From Pseudoscleropodium purum (taxonomy: Eukaryota > Streptophyta > Bryopsida > Hypnales > Brachytheciaceae), in the NCBI GenBank assembly GCA_963969395.1, contig OZ017805.1, positions 372,001 to 436,000 of the forward strand: 64,000 nucleotides of DNA, read 5' to 3'. The position numbers were made by a program, and so were the translations under genes. The notes under the pieces were generated by a model that had not been told where the DNA came from, did no database searches, and saw only the letters and a program-made list of their open reading frames with translations. This document shows, piece by piece, positions 1-12,155 of this stretch. The stretch's first letter is position 1, and every line of letters starts with the position of its first letter.

Positions 1-179
1 TTGTAGGGTTTAGGGTTTGGAAAGACTTCCCACATTGCACAAAATTTGAATTTACTTTAGACTTCACTACCACATTAAAGGAATTATTAAATTCCCTCAT
101 TTCTTAGCATAATCATGAGAGCCACCGGAATCCTTTAAAATCAAATGAGCTAAAGCTAGCTAAATGTCTGCCTTATTGT

Positions 180-545
180 CACCTTTGTATATAGGCGCCT
201 TCAAGTAAATGCAACAATGTCTAGGCGACTTTGTGTTTAAGGCAACCTCGGGTGGAAAAAACTCCTCCTTGCTTGGAATAGAGTTTATGTATTAGGCAAC
301 CTTGTTCCACGGCAACTATGGGTATGAGGTGATTGCATGGATAAGGTGACCTTGGATAGACAAACACCAAAAACCACTTGATCTATATTTTGGGATTAAA
401 AAAGGGCGACCTTTTGTCCAAGGCGACAACTTGTCCAGGTGATCTTGTGGCTAGGGCGACCTCATGTGGAAAAAAATCCACCTTGCTTGAAACAAAGTTC
501 ATGTAATGGGCAACCTTGTTCTAAGGTGATCGCATGGGTACTTAA
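180..545. repeat. Degenerate GGCGAC-rich repeat block with an internal direct duplication
   Basis: The motif ggcgac/ggcaac recurs about ten times. A segment of about 90 bp at 240-333 is repeated, diverged, at 453-541; both copies run from a ggcRacct start through 'ccttgcttg' to 'caaccttgtt'. It lies just upstream of the start codon of the kinase-like pseudogene at 717. This is the same relative position as the GC-rich blocks upstream of the genes at 50175 and 53001, so it may be an older, decayed equivalent. That link is inference. Confidence 0.5.
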
Positions 546-716
546 GTGTTTGCCACTACCCGCATTTGCCAATTTTCTAGCCCTATACACTATCTTTCAT
601 CCACTTGAAATGGCTAAATGGATGCTCATAGGCTAGAGTGTGATTTAGGGGGGAAGTTTTTGCCCTTCTTCTCAACATATTACCACTAAGTAAATTCTTT
701 TCTTGCAACCAATTCG

Positions 717-1025
717 ATGTCTAATCCAAATGAAGGTAGTAGTGCAATACGGAAATTCCTCTAGGATATGGACTTTGATAATCCATCAACGATTCAAGTG
801 CCTTTATTTGCAAGTGAGGCAACAGGAAGTGCTAGACAAGCAAGGACCAAAAAGCCAAAGAATGCACATTGCAAGGATCCAATGTATCTTCCTGCTGATT
901 ACATGAAGTATGCATATGAGGTGTTTTTTTGCAATGGTATGTGGGGAAAAGTGTTTAGTTCTTGGAGGCCAACTACTTGAAGGATCCATTGGTGGTTATT
1001 GTAAAGTTAACAAGTGATTTGGAGG
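717..1025 (+). pseudogene. 5' part of old kinase-like mobile-element gene, interrupted by the old 3.7-kb element
   Basis: ATG at 717 opens a frame with a TAG after 15 codons, then stays open to a TGA at 978-980. A frame change near 955 gives a further open stretch up to 1025, where the old inserted element begins. The segment is basic in the middle and ends in a stretch resembling the region before the kinase domain of the gene at 53001 (LVVIVKL here, SKVILVKYG there). The kinase-domain remainder resumes at 4798, beyond the insertion. It is certainly non-functional. Assignment of this 5' part to the same gene rests on position and weak similarity. Confidence 0.45.
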
Positions 1026-4000
1026 TGTTGTAGCACAAGGAAGCACAAATTCTTCAATTAGCACTAAAAAGTGTCAAAAGTACAATTAAGTGACTCGTGT
1101 AAAGTTCCCGAGAGATTTAGTTTGTAATTCCTTAGAAAGTATCCGGAACCAGATATGGAAGTCAAAATTCACCAAACCCAAAAACCCACCAAGTCTATAC
1201 CTGCAAGGTCTTAATTTACATCCTAATTGATACAAACTATTTCTTCTCTCAAGTGTATTGTTTCTTCACTCTCCAACAACTAAGAAGGAGAGTCCGGGCA
1301 CTATACCTCTTCCGATTCCGGTCCTTAGTAACTGAGTTAGAAGTTTAACCTCTAATCAGAGGGTTTCGCTTTCGCAATTAAAGAGGGATGTGTAAATCCT
1401 ACCTACCTATATTTTTAAGTGGCTAAAGTTCCACTAAAACACGACAACATACACAAACCCAGAAAGCAAGTATTTCCTTACAACTAATCTGGTTGTTAAT
1501 CCGGATTAGTAGGTCAGGTAGGAAACCCCTACTTTCTTTACTTACAACAACGGTAGACCTATCCAAACCAAGTTTACTTGAGCGAGAAGGGGTAATCGGT
1601 TAATTCTACAAACTCTATTTGGTTGTTAGTTCCTACTTCTGGTTGTAGTGAGACTTCATCATAGGTTAACTAGCATGTGCCCTAATTCTCTTGGAACACA
1701 CCTAATCTCCTTATAGCTATCCCATACAAAAGTCTCAAAGTAACTAGCCTAGACAAAGTCTCTTGTCTAGTACACCAAGTTCCTCCAACTAAGTCAATTG
1801 TTCTTCCAAGAACCGAATCCAGACAAAATCTTGGAGCTACTTCCTATTTCCCTAATTTAGCAAACCTACCTACCTACACTCATCAATGGTTCTAGCATTT
1901 TTGGCATACCAACACAAAGTCAAGTGATAAGCTTAACATTATAAAGTGGAAATATTGAAATTTGATTTACTTCATCAAAAGAAAACACCAAAGTATGAAA
2001 ACACTTGAGGTTTCAAACTAACATCTACCCCTAAATAATTAACACCCTCCTCAAAATAACTAACACCCTCGGGAACCCTAAAAGCCCCCAAAAGAATGAT
2101 ATAAGGATAAGGGAATGACACATTACATTCCCTTGATCCAAAACCCGTTGACTTCCTAACATGCAGCCAGACCTACCAAAAGTGGATTTCAAATCTTGGA
2201 AATTCAGATCCAAATGTCCAAATACATCTACATAGAAGTATTTACCAAGTTGCTTCCTAAGTACGAAACCTTTTGTTTTCTTCTACCTACCTACTTCTAC
2301 TTCTAAAATAACTACCACTAAAATTTCTTGGCCCGTTTTAGAGTTCCTTCCACTTGTTTGGTGGACCCTCTTCTTGTTGGCTGCTTGTGACTGGTTGAGG
2401 CCTTGCTTCCACGTGCCGCCTTGCCTTTGATTGGAATTGGAATCTTACACTTCTTCTTGCGCAAAGGAGAGGTCTATTTTGGTTGTAAAACCTCCTTTGA
2501 CTCAGCCATGTTGCCTTTGTCTTCGATTGTCTCTGGAGACTCTCCTTCAACTTCTGATCCAAGCACAATTGGTGGGCTTTTCTCCTTGGCTCTCTTCGAG
2601 GTCTGCTCGTGCTTGGTTGTACTTGGCAGGGTTGGGAAAAGGCCAAAAACCTTACTCTTCCGTGTTTTCAAACTCTCCTCCTCTAAACACGAATGACTCC
2701 TAGTATGGAATTCGGGTGTAGATCCCTTTCCTATTTCAGACTCCACTCTGCTATTGGAATAGATTGGTGGTAGAGTAGCTTCAATGCTCTTCTCTTTTCA
2801 TTCTCTAGAAGCCAATTGGGAGAGAAGAATTGGCTTGGAGGAAATTGCTCCTACTAAGTAATCGGGTCCTTTTCTCGTTTTCGGTTTAAGATTTGTTGCC
2901 ACTACCAATCTCACCTCATCTAATGTTCTCTCCATCTTTTCATTGTGATCAACAAGAACTATGACCAATTTCAGACCTAGCTACAATCCCTCCTTGTAAA
3001 CACCAACATCAAACAATTTTGCTTTATTCACATCACTGGAATGCCCAATGAATTCTCAAATATGGCTAAGAGTTTCCTTGGACTTAGTAGAAAACCTTCT
3101 CTCTTTCTCTATCTCAATCTCCCCTAAAGGATTTTTACTTGAGTTTGTCAACTCCTCCACTTGGTTCTCTAACTTCCGGATATCTTTGTTTTGGAGAAGG
3201 ATCTGCACTATTGTATAGAGATCTGAGGGTTCAACATTCCCCATCAACTCACATACATTTTGAGTTATCTCTCTCAATGGTGATGTGACCTTTGATCCAG
3301 TTCAACTCTTCTATCATCTTTCCTAAGGCATTGCTTTTCTGGTCCAGATCCCAAATTGGGTCCCTCTCCTTTGACTACTTAGCCACTTCTTTTCCTTTCC
3401 CTAAGAAAACTATTTCTTCCTTCTCTAGTTCTGAAGACTCATCTCTTGATCTCTCCTTTTCGACTTCTTCACTAATTTTATATTCTAGCATGACTAGAGC
3501 AACCTTGTATATTTACTTCTCTATCTCTCTCAGAATATCTAGAGATTCATATAGATGGTAGAGGAATAGGCTGAGCCCAAAAGGTTTGGAATTTTCTATT
3601 GTTCCCACCATTCTGGCCACTACATTCCAAAGGACTATTCCCCAATTCACTTTCCGGGCCCTAGATAGTGCTCCAAAAATTGTGTTGGCTAAGGTGCTTG
3701 TGAGCCTAGTGGGCCTCTCAGGATTCAAGATTGGGACTAAGAACTCTAACACTTTTCCGTCCCTCAAATCCTCATAGTTTGCGATTGCATATCCATCTTT
3801 GGGGTTAACTAGATTGGAAAACTTACCACTCCCGAACTTGTTACGTCGGGAAGCCCATCCTTTTCCAGTGTTGGGGAAGCAGTAGATTGTCCCCTACATC
3901 CCAGATGTCCATTCCGTTGGCTATGCTCTCACAGTCATCTACTACTCGCTTAATTGCTCCTCCAACAACTCTTGCACCATTACTTCATCCTACACATTCT

Positions 4001-4787
4001 AAGGCAATAAGGGAAGCCCCTGACATCCGAATTGATGCATGTCCACCTCAAGGTGCTTCTTCTTTGACTTGTCCTTAGGGATGCCCAAAACTACCAATTG
4101 GAGAGTAACCGGATGCAATTCCTCATCAATCTCCGTCTTCACCATCTCTCATGATGTGCTCGGTGATACCTCACCACCTTTCCAGTTCTTCAAATCTAAA
4201 AACATCTAGATTCCTAACAACAATCCACTTAGAAGGAACCTCTTTTTCTTCACTCCAGAAATCGGAACTTCAAATTTTTCAAACACTCCATTGTCCGAGC
4301 AAGAAAACATAGACACAAAATCCCAAAGCTCAACCAAATGCAAAAACAAGTGAGACAGAGAACGAGAACGACCTTCCTTTCTCTTCCTCAATTTCCGATT
4401 CCTGTAGCCATTGAAGATGGCTATTATGCTGTTTCAATAGAACTTTCATCCATTGAACATTTCGCTTATAATTCTACCTGCATTTGTTAGCTTCCAAATG
4501 AATTCCAATTTCAGTTCCAATACTATTAAAAAAATCTTAGAATTATTTTGGCTAAGTATTTGGATTTCGGTTTTGGTTAGGACGGAAAACTTACTTTCCT
4601 TCTTAACTATTTTATCTCAACTAAGAGATCCTATGGTTTCCTAATTCCTAATCCTAGTAATTTCTTTGTTTTTAACCCTCAAAAGCAAAAAAAATATACT
4701 AGGAATGAACCCTTTACTTCAAACTCCTTTTGAAGTAACTACATTCTCATTCTAACTTTCCAAGGCTGCATTCTAAAGGCTGCATTT
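1026..4787 (-). mobile_element. Old, diverged relative of the 3.3-kb CCGG element
   Basis: The left end reads TGTTGTAGCAC, matching TGTCGCAGCAC of the young copies. Similarity continues inward: for example AAGTGACTC at about 1087-1095 matches the same string about 80 bp inside the young ends. The internal gene is on the minus strand, in the same order as in the young copies. The right end is degraded: 'ttctaaaggctgca' at about 4771-4784 aligns with 'ttctaagctgcgaca'. No convincing target duplication of ggagg is left. It is about 450 bp longer than the young copies. It lies between the two halves of a kinase-like pseudogene, so this is the same kind of target as young copy 4. Confidence 0.7.
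2338..4155 (-). pseudogene. Decayed copy of the element's single gene
   Basis: On the minus strand, pieces in several frames align in order with the 552-residue protein of the young copies. About 4150-3890 holds the N-terminal part. About 3860-3513 holds VNPKDGYA, EFLVPILNPERPTR, NTIFGALSRARKVNWG and LFLYHLYE, matching VNPKDGYA, QFLVPVLHPEKPTR, NTIFGALSGTRKVDWA and YLFHLYRE. About 3277-3056 holds a Glu/Lys/Leu-rich coiled-coil stretch. About 2746-2338 holds a charged C-terminal part. Stops and frameshifts separate the pieces. The conserved NTIFGALS core marks the most constrained part of the protein, probably a plant-transposon-protein-type domain; that family assignment is tentative. Confidence 0.7.
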
Positions 4788-4797
4788 GCATGAGATA

Positions 4798-5495
4798 TTG
4801 GATTGTGTATCACATTGTATCACATTGATCTCGGAAGAACTATGGAAGCATATACGTTGTGGTGGAATGGTAGTCATTTGCTTCAATTGAAGCAACTAGA
4901 CGATAAGGTGTCTCAAATCATTGATTGGCAAGACATGAAGAAAGTGTACAAACTTTCTGAAGAGAAACAAAAAAAACTTATCTTTTTTTGAAGGCACAAG
5001 GCGAAGTTGGCATGGGCTGTAGTGTATGTGACAAGTTTGATGCACAAGTCCTTGGTGCTACACAATGACTTATCCCCCATGAACATCTTGTTACATTATC
5101 CTGATTATTCAAATGAGATAATAAACATCGAGATCTGTGATTGGGAAATTTCAAGTCACATAGATGAAAAAGCTCAGTCATAGTATAGATACAAATTTGA
5201 GGCAAAGATGGAGCAACAACAACGGGGCCGTTGGTAGATTGCTCTGGAGTTATTTTATACATATAGTCCCCAAGGTTGTGATACAAACCTAGAGATTGTG
5301 CAACAAAGGTATAAATATATAGAGCAATCGGACTCATATTCTATTGGAAAGGTGACCAAATGGATGAAGCTTGGTGACATGGTTGAGTATGACAAGGACA
5401 TATTTAAGAGTCCCGATGGATCAAGGTACTTTGCATTCAAGTTAGGTCAACTTACAAACCCAAACCCTCAAAAAGACCAACATGCAGTGAAGTGA
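4798..5495 (+). pseudogene. 3' part of old protein-kinase-like gene
   Basis: After the inserted element the plus strand encodes YTLWWNGSHLLQL, matching YAYWWNGGTLRQM in the kinase-like gene at 56724-57765. After a frameshift near 4990 comes HNDLSPMNILLHY at about 5061-5099, a kinase catalytic loop of HxDLxxxN form. About 50 bases later comes ICDWE, in the place of the metal-binding DFG motif. A C-terminal part with no stop runs from about 5298 to the TGA at 5493-5495. Frameshifts and stops show it is dead. HxD and Asn are kept but DFG is DWE, so the family is kinase-like and may be catalytically altered. Confidence 0.65.
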
Positions 5496-5984
5496 CCATA
5501 TAGCTCATAGGTTCACCATGGAACATGAAGCCCTCCAAAGTTGTTTTCTATGATTTACCATTATAGTAGGAGTATAGGAGATTTTGTTATAATGGTAGTG
5601 GTAATGAAGTTGTTATTCACATATGCGCCACTCATTTTGTAATAACAATGTCAATATATAAATTTTTTTTTCATTACATGTAATGTCTTTCCAAATCCAA
5701 GTGTTGAAATCCAAGTTCTATGTATTGAGACATGAATTTAATACTTGTTATGCAATCCTTGTACAATTTAGGATTCACATATAATTGGCTACATTTTCCA
5801 CATGTGCTTCCAATTTAATGTATGGTAGAGATATGATACCAAATCATATTTAATTTTTTTCTAGTACTTACTATTTTTTTCAAGCATGGATATGAATTTT
5901 CTCTTCTTTACCATATTTTATAGGTATTTTCAAATTATTTCTTCTATACTTGAAGGAGAGTAACATATTGTTTGATCTACACAT

Positions 5985-6235
5985 TTATATATATAGCCCC
6001 TAAAGTCCCAAGGCCATTATTCTATCAAAAAACACTCAAAATTGCCATTTTTACTACATTCATCCAAGAAAACGAAAAAATCATATTTTTAGAATCTAAC
6101 CACAATATCTTGTACTTCACTTGTCTTAGCTCATGTGGTAAAAATTTCATGAAGTTTGACCATAAAGATTGGAAGATATTAGCATTCAAAGTTGAAAAAG
6201 AAAGTTTTTTTTTAACATTGGCCTGCAATTTCAAA
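5985..6235 (-). repeat. Dispersed AT-rich repeat A, copy 1
   Basis: Read on the minus strand this stretch aligns with 49150-49340 and 58880-59112 on the plus strand. Shared landmarks are 'gctaatatctt', 'aatttttaccac/aattttttccac', 'acaagat' and an end near 'gactttagggg'. It covers two overlapping open frames (about 69-88 codons) that are not genes. No inverted termini or target duplication could be fixed by eye. Confidence 0.5.
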
Positions 6236-8340
6236 TGACTTTGACCATCGATTGTGGAATTTTTTTACACTACAGATTTTGATTTTTAAATTTTTTTATG
6301 TTGCAAAATTGATTTGAAAAGTCTAGGAAAAAAGTTAAAAAAAAAACACACCTGATTTTTATTCTTTAAAAAAATGCTAAGTAGAAATAGGTCCAAAATT
6401 GAAAAACCCCAGAAATTGTTAATAACTCCAAGATGGGATTGAAAGACAATAATCCCAATGGTGAGACTCTTTTAGCAAGCAAACACAACATTCTCACAAA
6501 AAAATTGTAGAAAACTATAAAAATTGCATTAAAAAATGAATCCTACAAATCATTTTTTCAAGAATATGCTAAAATTGCTCAAAAAACAAGATTGTCCTCA
6601 ATTTTTTCCTACTATTTGGTTGGTCCAGATAGATTGAATCAAAGCTTATCATGTAAACAAAAATAAAACATTTCAAGAAAAAAACCTTAAAATTTATTTT
6701 GATTTTTTGCAATTCTTTTTGGGTTGCTTGTTGAGTTCACTTTCAAACTTCTTGTGGTATAACTTTTGCACCAATTGAAATAAAAATTATATTCCCATGT
6801 AGATAATCAATTTTTCTATCTTATAGGAAAGTTTCAAAAATTGAGGTTACAAGAACTTGTCTGAAATCTGATTTGTTCTCCAAGGGGACAATGGGACTTT
6901 AGGGGTTAAAAAAATGTTGGTTTTCTATTTAATTTAGAACATTTTTGTAGAAGCTTAAAAAAAGCCTTGGGCATTTAGGGTTTCATGGTGAGTTACATGT
7001 AATTTTACTTTTTACTTTTTAATATAAAAGTTTTGAAATTTGAAAAATGTTTGAAAGATGAAATCAAACTATTTGGCCTACAACAAAACTAAGTAAATTC
7101 TTTGTTGGCATCGGTGCCCCTAACTTATATTATAAAAAATTTAGAATTGGGTTGGAAACATGTTAACCCTTAATTGCCCCGAGGCATAAAGGTCCTAGTT
7201 TCATACCCTAAGACTCAGGATTTCTTTTGTAGATTTCTTATATGTTTTGAGTGTCATTTTAGGTGTTAAAAGACCTAAAAAAAGTGTTAAACCAAAATCA
7301 GTGTTGCACATGCCAATATGGCCTCTGGTCACATTATTTCTAGTTTTCTCTAAATACACCTAGATCCTATATGTAAATAGGTTAGAAACCTACATATTGT
7401 AAATAGTAAATGTATTAGTAGAAATTGCCTGATTGTCTACACCTATTTGTGCAATGAGACACAAATTGGCTAAATTGGTCTAAGGGAATCTTGTGAGAAC
7501 CCTAAAGTAGATTTTCAAAGAGAAGTTTGAGTTTCTCCATTCTATCGACAAAATACTAGAAACCCTAATTGTTAGCTTGCAAATGTAGAAATTCAAACTG
7601 GAACAACAAAGGGCATTTATAACATAAGTACGGTGATTTGGAGTAGGGATCAAGCTAGGAGTCCAATGGTACAATTACTTTGCCAAAATTCTCCTTTTTG
7701 AAAAAGATTCTTTATTACTAAAAATTAAAAGAGATAGCGGGATTTGTACTTCTCTTCTATATGTGCAAGATAAGAATGTAAACATGCACATTTTTTGAGG
7801 AACTCCTTGAGAGATTCCCTAAAAAGTCTCAATTTTTTCTAATCATCCCAGATCCTTTTTCAAAAAGTTAACCATCCAAATCTGATATGGTAAATTTGTA
7901 GAAATTATCATTGGTGTAGTAAAATCTCACTAAAAATTAGTATATCTTATTTTATATTTTTAAAGCACCCTAACAAGTTTCATGACATTCCAATAGCAAG
8001 AAGTGCCAAAATTAGCAACATCCTCCAAAACTGACAAATTAAAGATCAAATGTGGAGTTGTAGTCTAGCTTTTTAGCTTTTTATAGAACTTTTTCGATTT
8101 TCTATGACATTTCCTATATTATTTATATATATATTGAGTATTTAGTGTTAAAGTAGTCCAAAGTACATTAAAAGTTCCAAAAAGTACAAAGATATTTTAG
8201 TAAGTAGCTACAAATTACTAGAAAAGGGCAAAAAGGCAAAGAAAAAGTTAAAATAAAAGTTCTAGAAAGAAAAAGATAAAAATTAAAGAAAAAGGAGAAA
8301 GATAAGGAAAAGACAGGGAAACGGAAAAGACAAGGAACCT
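6236..8340. other. AT-rich non-coding DNA
   Basis: No supportable gene. Homopolymer A and T runs are frequent. The phrase 'actttaggggttaaa' at about 6897-6912, and 'ttgggcatttaggg' at about 6969, recur elsewhere in the window (14127 and 59097 regions). They look like the tails of dispersed repeats. The stretch 5500-5985 is likewise featureless. Confidence 0.5.
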
Positions 8341-8515
8341 AGGGTTTCAAGAGGTGCACAGAGAAGTCGCACCGGCCGCGAAGCGTTTCACATCTTTTCT
8401 GATCACCCCCGAATTCAACCTATATTTTTGTTGTTCCTTGCAATTTCTTCTCTCTTGCGTTTTTGTTCGTTCTCCTGTGCTGTGTGTTTCTTGGTGCGCT
8501 GAAATTGTGCTGTAA
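8341..8515 (+). promoter_or_regulatory. Possible 5' leader or promoter island
   Basis: A short GC-elevated island (caccggccgcgaagcg) follows an A/G-rich tract. It runs into a pyrimidine-rich stretch (cttctctcttgcg, ttgttcgttctcctg) typical of plant leaders. A TATA-like 'tttatatatatattga' lies upstream at about 8121. No open frame follows for kilobases, so this could be a non-coding first exon, an LTR fragment or chance. Confidence 0.2.
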
Positions 8516-10780
8516 ATCTTAATGCTTAATAAAAAAATAAAATAAAAAATTATTGTTTACTCTCGAATTGTGATGAATTTGTCAAGAGTGCGGTGTGATC
8601 AATTGTTGATGTGCTGTTTCAATGCTGCTATTTTGCCGGTGTAATTGAAAGTGCTGGGAGGGTGCACAAATCAGGCATTTCGTCTTGTGTTTTTAAAATT
8701 ATTATTTCTGTTTATTTAATTAAATTATGATGTTTGGTGATTCATTATAGTAAAGATTCTCTAATCGTGTTTAGAATACTGAATTTGGTCATTGTATGTA
8801 AAAATTATGCATTTTAATATTTGACTAAGTTTTATAGCCAGAGGACTTATTGTCACATAATTGAAAGATGTTGGGTGCTGTGTACTTTAAGATTTTGATC
8901 TCCATGATTTGAAGTTATTAATATAAATTTGTTTTTTATTTTTTGATTAGTTATTGAAATCTGGTGACACATTATAGAATAAGGTTCTTAATGGACTTTA
9001 GTTTACTAATTTTGTACATCATGTGTCAAAGGGATTGATTTCTGAATTTGCCCAATTTTTACAGCTAATGACCTCTTGTTTCAAGTTTAAGTTAGAGATT
9101 TAGCTGTAAATTTAGGAGTTTTAGTTCGCATTTTGAATTTTTATAATAATTCAATTTATTAAAATTTGATTCTATATAATAAAATATAGAATATATGGGC
9201 TGTTGGAACTTAAAATTATTGAAATTATTGGGTTCATTACAAGTTATCAATTTCCAAATATGACCAATTCTTACAGTTAAAAGTCATTGTTATACAATTA
9301 GGGATTCGGTGATAAATTGAGGATATTTGCCCTTATACTTTAAATTCATATTACAAAATATCTAGTTAAGTTTTGATTATTTATCATAGATTATAGAATA
9401 TTTTATCTATTGGTTTTGAAATTACAGTAATCAAAATCTATAGTAAAAAAATTATTAATTTTCAAAAATACCCAATTGATATAAATTTAAAAAAGAACCT
9501 ATTGTCGTTTGTAAATGATTTAAGTTTCAATTTAAGAAATTGAATTTACATTTAAAACTTAACTTAAATTTTGGTAATTTAAAGAATTGGAATTTAGGAA
9601 ACTTATTTTAATCTTTTAAATAATTAAGTTATAATTGAATAATCAAAAGACCATATTGTCTTCCTAGTAAGGTTTAGAGTCTTAGGGTTTAAATTAGGAT
9701 AACTTAAGATTTGGTTATAAGTCTAGATTATAGGTGGGAGTAATAGGGACTTGGTTAAGTATTTTAAAAAGAAGGTTAGAAAGGAAAGAGACTTCTCATG
9801 CATGGTAGACCTATTGTCCAATAAAAGAGATAACATTAAGGGAAGAGAATGTTTAGGTTCATTGGTGGAGTAAGGGTGAGGTAACTAGTGAGTTATTAGT
9901 AAAATAGTAAGTATCTTGCTTGACTTATTGTGATTTTGGGGTTGTAGGTTGTACTAACCCTTGATATTGGTCATATTGTCCTAGAGCCTTGGGGTGACTT
10001 ATTGTAAGCCTTTCCAAACCCTTAATTCTACTTTGTTTTGAAATATTGAATATATATATTTGTACTATTTTCAAAGTACTATAGTGGGCTGTACTAAAGT
10101 CTAAGTCCTGCACTGCATTCATACACAAGTCAGTCCACATTGAACTATTGTCCTAGAACTATTGTCACGAGCCAGTAGTACACTAGACAGGACAGGGACA
10201 TGCATGCTGAGTCTTTTATCTTATAATGGACTGTTGAGTGTTTTTTGGGCTATTTAGTGGGAATAAAAATGAATTTTTATTCTATCTTCAAAACTTAAGT
10301 ACAAAGTGACATTTGAACACACTACACTAACCTTACATAGATCATTCCCTGGTGTTCGAACTTGGTAGCGTTTGGAATAGGGATTCCAAAAACCTAACTA
10401 CAGAAGTTGATCAGTCTATCGGTCTATCGGTCTATCAGGAGCACCCGATGTCGGAATAAAATAAACTTAGGGTCTTTTCTTACTCCCTTGAACCTATCTA
10501 GAAGCCTATGCTAGTTACTTTTGGTTGAAAGTATAAACTCCAAAACTTGGATTTTACCCTATTTAGAGTCTTTAGTCGCCACTAGAATTCTTTGGGTTTT
10601 TTAGATTGGAAAAAAAGATGAAAATTTTGCTAGACTAAAAATGGCCTCTTAAAGTTGTTGGTGCAACCCATTTGTGATTTGAAGCATTTCTCCAAAAGTT
10701 AGTAAATAGGACCAACGTAGAAAGTAAAAAATCTTAGGATTAGAATGAAAATCTATAATGATAAGATTACCTTGTAGGAA
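8516..10780. other. AT-rich non-coding DNA
   Basis: No gene-like frame. A 9-bp unit (tctatcggt) is repeated about three times at 10411-10440. Nothing else is recognised. Confidence 0.45.
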
Positions 10781-11129
10781 ATGGAGGGGGGAGTGAGTCT
10801 CTTGGAAAAGTATATAAGGGCCTCATTTCTCTCCCAAACCACCCCTTTGGTTTATTTTGAACCTCTTTGTATGATTTGGGTCCATTTAGTTGGATTTTTG
10901 GCCATTACGAGCCAACGTTGTCAAATTGGTGTTTTCGAGCATTTTAAAGCTCCGTCGTTGTTACTTCTTGAGCTCACTTCAAAGGACATTGGAGTCCCTT
11001 CAAAGTTTGTGTTGTTATTATGTGGTTTTGAAATTCTTTGTATGTTTTGTTGAGTTTTCAGGTCCTTGTTTTAATCCTAGAGCTTACCCCTCACCGTACC
11101 TTGGTGATGTCGCTTTGGAGGGATTCTAG
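10781..11129 (+). other. Possible promoter/LTR-like fragment
   Basis: TATATAAGGG at 10811-10820 is followed by a pyrimidine-rich stretch (cctcatttctctccc) and mixed-composition sequence with two overlapping short frames of 79-90 codons. The layout resembles a transcription start in a decayed LTR. No matching second copy was found in the window, so neither coding nor LTR status can be supported. Confidence 0.2.
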
Positions 11130-11584
11130 TGTGTAATTTACAAGTTGTAAAAGTCCTTTGGGTTGTCAAGTCAGTTATTGTAAGAAAATTAGCACGTGGT
11201 GCAATTGGGGCGAAGCTATGACTTTTTGTATTTAGATTTGGAAAGGTTAGAAAATTTGTGTGTTTTCACAGGTACAGTATAGTTTTGGCTTTGTTGGTTT
11301 CAAAAGCTTTATAGAATTAAATTGTTTTCCAAAACGATGACAAAGCTTTGACTTCGAGAACTTAGAGAATTCATAAACATATCAAAATCATGGAAAAGCT
11401 TTGACTTCTCTTCTTATTCTAAGTTGTTAGGCTAGTTTTTGGCATTAGGAGAAGAAAAAGCTAAGTTGGTTAGCTAAGTTAGTTAGCTTCCTATATCAAT
11501 GTTATTTTATAGCCGAGGTCAAAAGTGAATGTAGGCCTTTAGAAAAGAATGACAATATAGATTTGAGTTGATAATCAAAGAATA

Positions 11585-12155
11585 GAGGTTGAGAGCTTTC
11601 CAAAAATATAAGACAAGTGAAATCCAAATTGAAATGAGTGAGTTACAAGCGGATGAGGTCTTAAACACTAATTAGATACTAAAACTTCATCTATGCATAA
11701 CTTTTAGTAGGAAAGTCCAAATTGTAAGTGTCTTATAGTTCTAGAAAGCTAACAAAAGTGTCTATTTATAGAAAATATAAAATTCTAAAAATTATAATTT
11801 GTTAAAAGTCAAACCACAAACTAGTCGTTTATATAGAACTGAAACTAAGAGTAGATTTAGACCTTTAAAAAGCAATAATTGGAAAATTTTGAGTTTAGAA
11901 TCTAAGAGTAAAGGCTTAGATCTTTTCAAAGCGTAAAGCATGTAGAAATCCAAGTTGAAATGAAGAAGTTATAAGTGAATGAAGTTTTTAAATACTAATT
12001 AGTGACTAAACTTCATCCATGCAAAAGTTTTGCTAGAAAAGTCCAAATTACAAGTATTATATTTTTGGATAGCTAGTAAGAGGCTCTATCTATAAAAAAT
12101 CACAAACTTCTAAAAATAGTAATTTGTCAAAAGTCAATCCGCAAGCTAATGCACT
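11585..12155. repeat. Diverged tandem duplication, period about 326 bp
   Basis: Two units, 11585-11830 and 11910-12155, share in order 'aatccaa-ttgaaatga', 'actaattag', 'aacttcatc-atgca', 'aaaagtccaaatt' and 'gtcaaaagtcaa-cc'. A third, partial relative with 'aaacttcatccgtctataac' lies at about 13180-13270. No coding content. Sequence between the units and on to 13870 is AT-rich and otherwise featureless. Confidence 0.55.

Noticed and set aside
1..30. Telomere-like 'tagggtttagggttt' at the window start
   Set aside because: Only two units, not an array; short TTTAGGG matches are common in plant DNA.
10781..11053. 90-codon frame as a gene
   Set aside because: It overlaps another frame, is rich in Leu/Phe/Cys as expected by chance here, and has no homologue in the window; kept only as a possible promoter fragment.
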